A stretch of DNA of 5,580 bases from Planctomycetota bacterium. GTDB taxonomy: Bacteria > Planctomycetota > Planctomycetia > Planctomycetales > Planctomycetaceae. A program made the position numbers and the translations under genes. The DNA lies in the NCBI GenBank assembly GCA_029977045.1, contig JAPOLP010000427.1, forward strand, positions 1-5,580, written 5' to 3'. Each line of letters starts with the position of its first letter. Position 1 is the stretch's first letter. Below, piece after piece: positions 1 to 5,580 of the stretch. The notes beneath the pieces are model-generated. The model was not told the origin of the DNA, searched no databases, and saw only the letters and a program-made list of their open reading frames with translations.

Positions 1-927
1 AACGATTCCAACGCCGCCGAGCCACAGCAGCTTCCACGCGCCAAGGCGATGGGCGATCCGTCCGCACAAGGGCAGGGCGATGACTTTGGCCAGAAACGCC
101 GCCGAGAGAAGTCCGGCGAACTCGGCGTACGACAGCCCGAGCTGCACGAACATGAACGGCGTGAAGTACGGGCCGGAAATCTGCACGGCGGCCTGAACCG
201 CGACCAGATAAAGCAGCAGACGACCGCCGCCGCTTGCCTTCAGGTGCGGCCACACGGTCCGGAAAGGAATCCGCCGCGTGTTCGCGGGGATCGGATCCGG
301 CTCGCGCTGCAGCGTCATCGTCGCGGCTGAGATCAGCCGGCAGCCGGCCGCTGTAGCAAACAGCAATGCGAACGTTCTGCCTGAGGCTCCAGAGCTGCTA
401 TGCCACTGCAGCCACAAGCCGCCCAGCAGGAATCCGGCAAAGACGAAGAACTGCTGCCCGAACGTACGACGCGCGAAGAATCTGGCTCGCAGCGGCTTGG
501 GCACCAGCGTTTCGATCCAGGTGTTCCAGGCCGGTCCAGTGGCAAGCCCCGCTCCCCAGTACACCGAGGCGCTGATTAGAGCCGCCGTTGCAGAGAACCG
601 ACCGGTCAACGCTCCAAAGAGAAACGGCACGAACGAGAGGCACTGTACTGTCGCGCAGATCACGACCCACCGTTTGTGAGACTTCAGCCAGTCGACGGCG
701 AACGGCGAGACCATCTGCATCAGCCCGCCGGCGATCAGCGGCACGCTGGAGATCAGTCCGGCAGTAACTTCACCGAGTCCGATCGCCAGCACAAACGCTG
801 GCAGGTACGTCTCGCCGAATCCGACCATCCCGCCGAACGCGGCGCCTTCGGTCAGGCACGCAGTCAGGTCGCGGCGTGTCGCGTCAGCGGTCGAGGAATC
901 AGAAGATGTCGCCGGGGGGCCGTCCAT
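1..927 (-). CDS. MFS transporter, N-terminal 309 residues (C-terminus beyond window)
   Basis: An open frame runs from the ATG at 927 down to base 1 with no stop, so the gene is cut by the window edge. After a polar 20-residue N-terminus there are about eight hydrophobic segments, at roughly residues 27-50, 53-75, 88-107, 113-134, 156-175, 185-205, 236-258 and 268-288, with a ninth starting near 299. The loop after helix 2 (FAVDWLKSHKRW, 76-87) and the later GRIAHRLGAWK (289-299) resemble the two copies of MFS motif A, although the usual aspartate is replaced by histidine in the second. LVPKPLRARFFARR (141-154) fits a cytoplasmic loop seen in a subgroup of bacterial MFS proteins. The family moves small solutes across the inner membrane; the substrate cannot be read from the sequence. 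The ATG has no clear Shine-Dalgarno sequence. An in-frame TTG lies upstream near 990, but the first helix fits the ATG well. It follows mqnE by 93 nt on the same strand. Confidence 0.87.
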   Translation of the reverse strand, partial: MDGPPATSSDSSTADATRRDLTACLTEGAAFGGMVGFGETYLPAFVLAIGLGEVTAGLISSVPLIAGGLMQMVSPFAVDWLKSHKRWVVICATVQCLSFVPFLFGALTGRFSATAALISASVYWGAGLATGPAWNTWIETLVPKPLRARFFARRTFGQQFFVFAGFLLGGLWLQWHSSSGASGRTFALLFATAAGCRLISAATMTLQREPDPIPANTRRIPFRTVWPHLKASGGGRLLLYLVAVQAAVQISGPYFTPFMFVQLGLSYAEFAGLLSAAFLAKVIALPLCGRIAHRLGAWKLLWLGGVGIV

Positions 928-1004
928 GGGCGGGGGAGTCTGGAGATCGAGGCGGGACGCGCGGTTTATGATCCGAACCCGGCGGCAGAGCAATGGCGGA
1001 TTTT

Positions 1005-1020
1005 GTGATCGACATTTCGA

Positions 1021-1024
<4 letters not shown>
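1005..1024. repeat. Perfect 8-bp inverted repeat over the mqnE stop codon
   Basis: GTGATCGA at 1005-1012 and TCGATCAC at 1017-1024 are exact reverse complements separated by the four bases CATT. The right arm contains the stop codon of the minus-strand mqnE gene (1021-1023). In the mqnE transcript the stem is followed by AAAA rather than a run of U, so this is not a standard intrinsic terminator. It could be a weak or factor-assisted terminator, an mRNA 3'-end stabiliser, a protein-binding palindrome ahead of the MFS gene, or chance. Confidence 0.5.
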
Positions 1025-2166
<1,142 letters not shown>

Positions 2167-2402
2167 GGCAAACGTGAAATTCGGGGCAGGGGAGAGCAGG
2201 GCGGACAACAGTAATGAATACCGCGGAGTCGCCGCAGAATTAACGAGGAGCCTGCATTCAATCGTGCGTCTCGTCCATTGCGGGTTCTCCAGAAGCCATT
2301 GTGATGGAAACACTACTGGATGACGAGCACCCGGAACGGGATTCATTGAGAAGTCGTGACACTCGGTCGGCAGCACAAAAGTGTCCATCGCAGACCGGTG
2401 AC
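2167..2402 (-). other. Unassigned stretch upstream of mqnE (5' leader or N-terminal extension)
   Basis: This stretch separates the small membrane-protein frame from the preferred mqnE start. It is open in the mqnE frame up to an ATG at 2388, but the 74 encoded residues show no domain, signal peptide or family resemblance. A small inverted repeat (GCGG, five-base loop, CCGC on the minus strand, about 2223-2235) lies 57 nt or more before the ATG. I could not identify a confident promoter; an AT-richer patch around 2211-2245 is the most plausible place for one. I see no terminator for the upstream gene. Confidence 0.4.
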
Positions 2403-2717
2403 TCAGCGCGATTCTGGCTCGGTGAAATCACCAGACGTAGACAGCAACGGCGACCGGTAGGGCGATATTAATGGCGGCAAAGCCCCATTCCCGGTTTGCC
2501 AGAGACAACAGTGCTCCCACCAGAGCCGTCGCACCGTAAAGCAGCACAAGTACGCCAAAAAAACGACTTCACCAACACCCGGTCCCCCCGGCGCAACAGG
2601 TGCCGACCGCTCAACGAAAACGCACACAGCGAGAAGAACGAGCTGGACAATCAGCAGCGGTGGCCCGATTCGAGGCTTCTTCGTACGACCATGATGACTG
2701 TCGAGCGGCGTGGTCAT
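2403..2717 (-). CDS. Small predicted membrane protein, probably frameshifted at a T7 run
   Basis: I do not recognise this gene. The uninterrupted frame encodes 104 residues: a basic N-terminus (HHGRTKKPR), one hydrophobic helix at about residues 19-35 (PLLIVQLVLLAVCVFV), a Pro/Gly-rich loop, then the start of a second hydrophobic stretch (GEVVFLAYLCCF). After residue 53 it turns into a Cys-, Trp-, Pro- and Ser-rich tail that does not look like a designed protein. Shifting to the -1 frame at the seven-T run (2563-2557) instead gives two well-formed hydrophobic segments and a stop at 2428, for a 96-residue protein with three helices. The gene is therefore probably a three-helix inner-membrane protein that is disrupted, recoded, or affected by a one-base error in the sequence. 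It starts 65 nt after the secretin-domain gene on the same strand, with only a weak AGAAG before the ATG. Confidence 0.5.
   Translation of the reverse strand: MTTPLDSHHGRTKKPRIGPPLLIVQLVLLAVCVFVERSAPVAPGGPGVGEVVFLAYLCCFTVRRLWWEHCCLWQTGNGALPPLISPYRSPLLSTSGDFTEPESR
2428..2556 (-). other. -1 frame continuation of the small membrane protein
   Basis: Read in the -1 frame directly after the T7 run, this segment encodes 42 residues and a TGA stop at 2428-2430. It begins GVLVLLYGATALVGALLSLA, completing a second transmembrane helix. The turn NREW follows, then a third helix, GFAAINIALPVAVAVYVW. In its own frame a TGA lies just upstream of the T run and there is no ATG, so it can only be translated by continuing from the upstream frame, or from a weak GTG/TTG. 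The clean hydrophobic pattern, against the irregular zero-frame tail, is the reason for calling it the authentic C-terminus. Confidence 0.55.
2557..2563 (-). other. T7 homopolymer, canonical-type -1 slippery heptamer (T TTT TTG)
   Basis: On the minus strand the zero-frame codons are GTT TTT TTG, so bases 2562-2556 form the X XXY YYZ pattern T TTT TTG that permits tandem -1 slippage. The same run is also a typical place for RNA polymerase slippage, replication indels and homopolymer sequencing errors. A single added T has the same effect as -1 recoding: both give a 96-residue protein. Confidence 0.55.
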
Positions 2718-2782
2718 TTGGATGGACTTCTGCTGAGAGCATCAGTAACCGCCTTTCAGGAAACTCTTTGGGCGTCGTGCAA

Positions 2783-3862
2783 TCACGGATGGTGGGCTCC
2801 GGAAGTTTCCGTCTCGGTCGCCTGCTCGACGGTCGCCAGAATGAACCGTTCAGTCTCGTCCTGGATCGTTGTGCCATCGGGGGCCGTCGATTTTGACCGT
2901 GAGATCATGCCGCCGAGAATCGCCGTTTGTCCGATCTCCATCGCCACTGTCGTGTTGATCCGCGTTTTATGGATCGCTGGAATCGCAGTTCCATCGAAGG
3001 CCGGCGGATTCCGGAAGTCAAGCTCAGACAATTCCGGTTGCAGTTCCAGACGAACACGATTTCCTGGCTCGCTGAAGGCGACGGCCTCGATTTTCGCTCC
3101 GAAATCGCGGTATTCGATCTGCCGGGCTCCCGCCTGATCTGGAATGACAATCGGATACTCACCTCCCGAAAGCGCTGCGACTGCGGGACGGCCATCAAGT
3201 GTTGTCAGAGTTGATTCGCTGAGAATCTTCGCAGCTCTCTCACGGCGCAGGAGTTCGAGCGATGCTGCGATGGCCTGCCGGTTACAGATTCCAGAGAACG
3301 CTGCTAACTGTATTGCCGCCGGATCGATCTGAGCCGACACCAGTTGCGTCGTCCCCTGAAGCTCTGCAAGTTTGGCTTCGGAGATGTCGCGAAAACTCGC
3401 ATTCAAGCCCAGCTCACGCAGGCGGCTTTTCGAGACCTCAACGAACTGAACAGTGATCTGAAACTGTGAAGGCTGGCCGCTGAGACGACGCAGTTCGCGA
3501 ATCTCGGATTCGAGCTTCTTAAGTTGCTCTGTTTTCTCCTCAAGCAGCTTTTTCTGTTCGGCTCGCACTTGCTCGACCCGTTCATGAAGCATTGCGGCGT
3601 CTTTCGCGTAACCAGCGGCAGTCAGATGTTCCGCTGCCTGCAGGACAACTGTGATCTGGTCAGACGTCAGAAGCCGCTTGCCAGATTCGGCAGGGATAGG
3701 TTCCGCTGGCTGCGCGTCGTCGGTGTCTTCAGCTGCGAGAGTCGTAGCGGGCTGCCCGTTGATCTCTGGGGCCGGCACGAATGGTCGTGGTTCGTCCTGG
3801 GCAGCAACCGACACAACCAATCCAAGGACACAGCACAACGTCAGCAGTCCGAGTTTCCGCAT
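2783..3862 (-). CDS. Exported secretin-domain protein with coiled-coil front, lacking N0/N1 domains
   Basis: The protein has 359 residues from the ATG at 3862. Another in-frame ATG lies two codons upstream at 3868, but GGAGG abuts that ATG and sits six bases before the 3862 ATG, which fixes the start. Residues 1-21 form a Sec signal peptide (MRKLGLL..., cleavage near SVAA/Q). A Pro/Ala/Glu-rich linker follows to about 60. A helical part (VLQAAEHLTAAGYAKDAAML, about 72-91) leads into a charged coiled coil to about 127. A secretin-type C-terminal domain begins with FQITVQFVEVSKSRLRELGL (134-153). It continues through ILSESTLTTLDGRPAVAALS, GGEYPIVIP and IEYRDFGAKI to VAMEIGQTAILGGMI (306-320), matching the GQT..LGGL signature of type II/III secretion secretins. 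There are no periplasmic N0/N1 repeats, no lipobox and no other secretion genes nearby. Whether it forms an outer-membrane pore or has another envelope role is open. The domain call is firm; the role is inferred. Confidence 0.84.
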   Translation of the reverse strand: MRKLGLLTLCCVLGLVVSVAAQDEPRPFVPAPEINGQPATTLAAEDTDDAQPAEPIPAESGKRLLTSDQITVVLQAAEHLTAAGYAKDAAMLHERVEQVRAEQKKLLEEKTEQLKKLESEIRELRRLSGQPSQFQITVQFVEVSKSRLRELGLNASFRDISEAKLAELQGTTQLVSAQIDPAAIQLAAFSGICNRQAIAASLELLRRERAAKILSESTLTTLDGRPAVAALSGGEYPIVIPDQAGARQIEYRDFGAKIEAVAFSEPGNRVRLELQPELSELDFRNPPAFDGTAIPAIHKTRINTTVAMEIGQTAILGGMISRSKSTAPDGTTIQDETERFILATVEQATETETSGAHHP

Positions 3863-3868
3863 GGCCAT

Positions 3869-3873
3869 CCTCC
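3869..3873 (-). promoter_or_regulatory. Ribosome binding site deciding the secretin-domain start
   Basis: GGAGG on the minus strand directly touches the ATG at 3868, leaving no spacing, but is six bases from the ATG at 3862. The second ATG is therefore the likely initiator, giving MRKLGLL rather than MAMRKLGLL at the N-terminus. Confidence 0.75.
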
Positions 3874-3904
3874 GTGAACCGTTTGCCTCTTCCTCATTTC
3901 AGCG

Positions 3905-3931
3905 TCGAGTGACCGATTCAGGATCACTCGA
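3905..3931. repeat. Inverted repeat, 10-bp stem, ahead of the secretin-domain gene
   Basis: TCGAGTGA at 3905-3912 and TCACTCGA at 3924-3931 are exact reverse complements. One C-G pair and one G-U wobble extend this to a 10-bp stem with a 7-base loop in the minus-strand transcript. It lies about 32 nt upstream of the GGAGG site and has no U run after it on either strand. It could be an RNA hairpin in the 5' leader, a processing site or an operator. Confidence 0.5.
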
Positions 3932-3975
3932 TGTTACGGCGGATGTTCAGGCAAAACGGGTTTCACGACAAGATG

Positions 3976-3995
3976 GACTGCCGACCGTCAGTCGG
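3976..3995. terminator. Weak hairpin just after the sulfatase stop
   Basis: CCGAC (3981-3985) and GTCGG (3991-3995) form a 5-bp stem with a 5-base loop, two bases after the sulfatase stop codon. An overlapping alternative stem pairs GACTG (3976-3980) with CAGTC (3989-3993), so only one can form at a time. There is no U run downstream, so it is at best a weak or Rho-assisted terminator or a 3'-end structure. Confidence 0.25.
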
Positions 3996-3997
3996 TT

Positions 3998-5368
<1,371 letters not shown>

Positions 5369-5376
5369 CTCGTCAT

Positions 5377-5380
5377 CCTC
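5377..5380 (-). promoter_or_regulatory. Ribosome binding site of the sulfatase
   Basis: GAGG on the minus strand lies eight bases before the sulfatase ATG at 5368, in the 24-nt gap after the preceding stop. An out-of-frame ATG at 5376 directly abuts it and is too close to be used. Confidence 0.6.
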
Positions 5381-5392
5381 GGAAAAGTGTTG

Positions 5393-5580
5393 CTATTCGA
5401 TCAGCATCAGCAGGTCGCCAGTCTCAACCTGACAGCCGGTCTTGACGAGAACCTCGGTCACGGTGCCGTCAGCGTCTTTGGCGCAGCCCGTGCACTCGAT
5501 GACATAGCCGCCTTTGAGGCGCACCACGTTGCCGGGGAACAAACGCTTGTAACCCTTGGGCGGCACTTCTTCGAAGTCTT
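5393..5580 (-). CDS. glnS: C-terminal end of a glutaminyl-tRNA synthetase-like protein with a biotin-carrier-like tail (5' end beyond window)
   Basis: Only the last 61 residues and the TAG stop (5393-5395) are visible. The first part, DFEEVPPKGYKRLFPGNVV and then RLKGGYVIECTGCAKDADG, resembles the first anticodon-binding beta-barrel of bacterial GlnRS, where a PP/PKGYKRL...PG..VRL...Y.I.C....KDA.G pattern is usual. A normal GlnRS would continue with a YDP.T segment, an IHWV motif and a second barrel, about 120 residues or more. Here the chain ends with TEVLVKTGCQVETGDLLMLIE and stop, which looks like the last strands of a biotin or lipoyl carrier domain (DGTV.EVLVK.GD.VE.GDLL..IE). No biotinylation motif (AMKM) is present in the visible part. 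This may be a real fusion, a truncated or recombined copy, or a chance resemblance. The catalytic domain, if any, lies outside the window, so the symbol is tentative. Confidence 0.55.
   Translation of the reverse strand, partial: DFEEVPPKGYKRLFPGNVVRLKGGYVIECTGCAKDADGTVTEVLVKTGCQVETGDLLMLIE

Noticed and set aside
49..1008. Several plus-strand frames of about 70-133 codons in the first kilobase
   Set aside because: They lie opposite the MFS transporter, whose minus-strand frame is open throughout with regular hydrophobic helices.
2236..2290. Two tiny minus-strand frames (MDETHD and MQAPR) after a GGAG, resembling a leader peptide upstream of mqnE
   Set aside because: They are only five and six codons, with no run of regulatory codons and no attenuator-terminator, so chance is the better explanation.
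2468..2650. A 60-codon minus-strand frame (MSSSFFSLC...) in the third frame of the small membrane-protein region
   Set aside because: It lacks the consistent hydrophobic pattern of the zero frame plus -1 continuation and has no RBS, so it is a shadow.
2496..3137. A 213-codon plus-strand open frame
   Set aside because: It overlaps two minus-strand genes, one with a strong signal peptide, secretin signature and RBS. Its own translation is Arg/Ser/Pro-rich and without domains.

Overview
The window looks like chromosomal DNA from a planctomycete (Planctomycetota). This is inferred from gene content: a secreted formylglycine sulfatase, a short secretin-domain protein with a helical/coiled-coil front, a futalosine-pathway menaquinone gene, GC-rich DNA and several starts without a Shine-Dalgarno sequence. 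No rRNA, tRNA, CRISPR array, transposase or attachment site was found.

All genes lie on the minus strand, so transcription runs from high to low coordinates. In that order they are: (1) 5580-5393, the C-terminal end of a gene that reads like glutaminyl-tRNA synthetase but finishes like a biotin-carrier domain; (2) 5368-3998, an exported S1-type sulfatase, starting 24 nt after gene 1 with a good ribosome binding site; (3) 3862-2783, an exported secretin-domain protein, after a 135-nt gap holding two inverted repeats; (4) 2717-2403, a small membrane protein whose frame appears to be broken, or programmed to shift, at a seven-T run; (5) 2166-1021, aminofutalosine synthase MqnE, with an unassigned stretch of about 240 nt before it; (6) 927-1, the N-terminal 309 residues of an MFS transporter that runs off the window.

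No pathway clearly links the genes. MqnE makes the menaquinone precursor aminofutalosine in the cytoplasm. The sulfatase would act outside the cytoplasm on sulfated substrates. The secretin-domain protein is predicted to be exported. The two membrane proteins have no visible substrate. The shared strand and the tight gap between genes 1 and 2 allow local co-transcription, but the longer gaps suggest several units.

The points most worth a second look are the GlnRS-like/biotin-carrier-like chimeric C-terminus at 5393-5580, the slippery T7 run with a three-helix protein restored in the -1 frame at 2428-2717, and the perfect palindrome over the mqnE stop codon at 1005-1024. I saw no convincing new multi-gene system.
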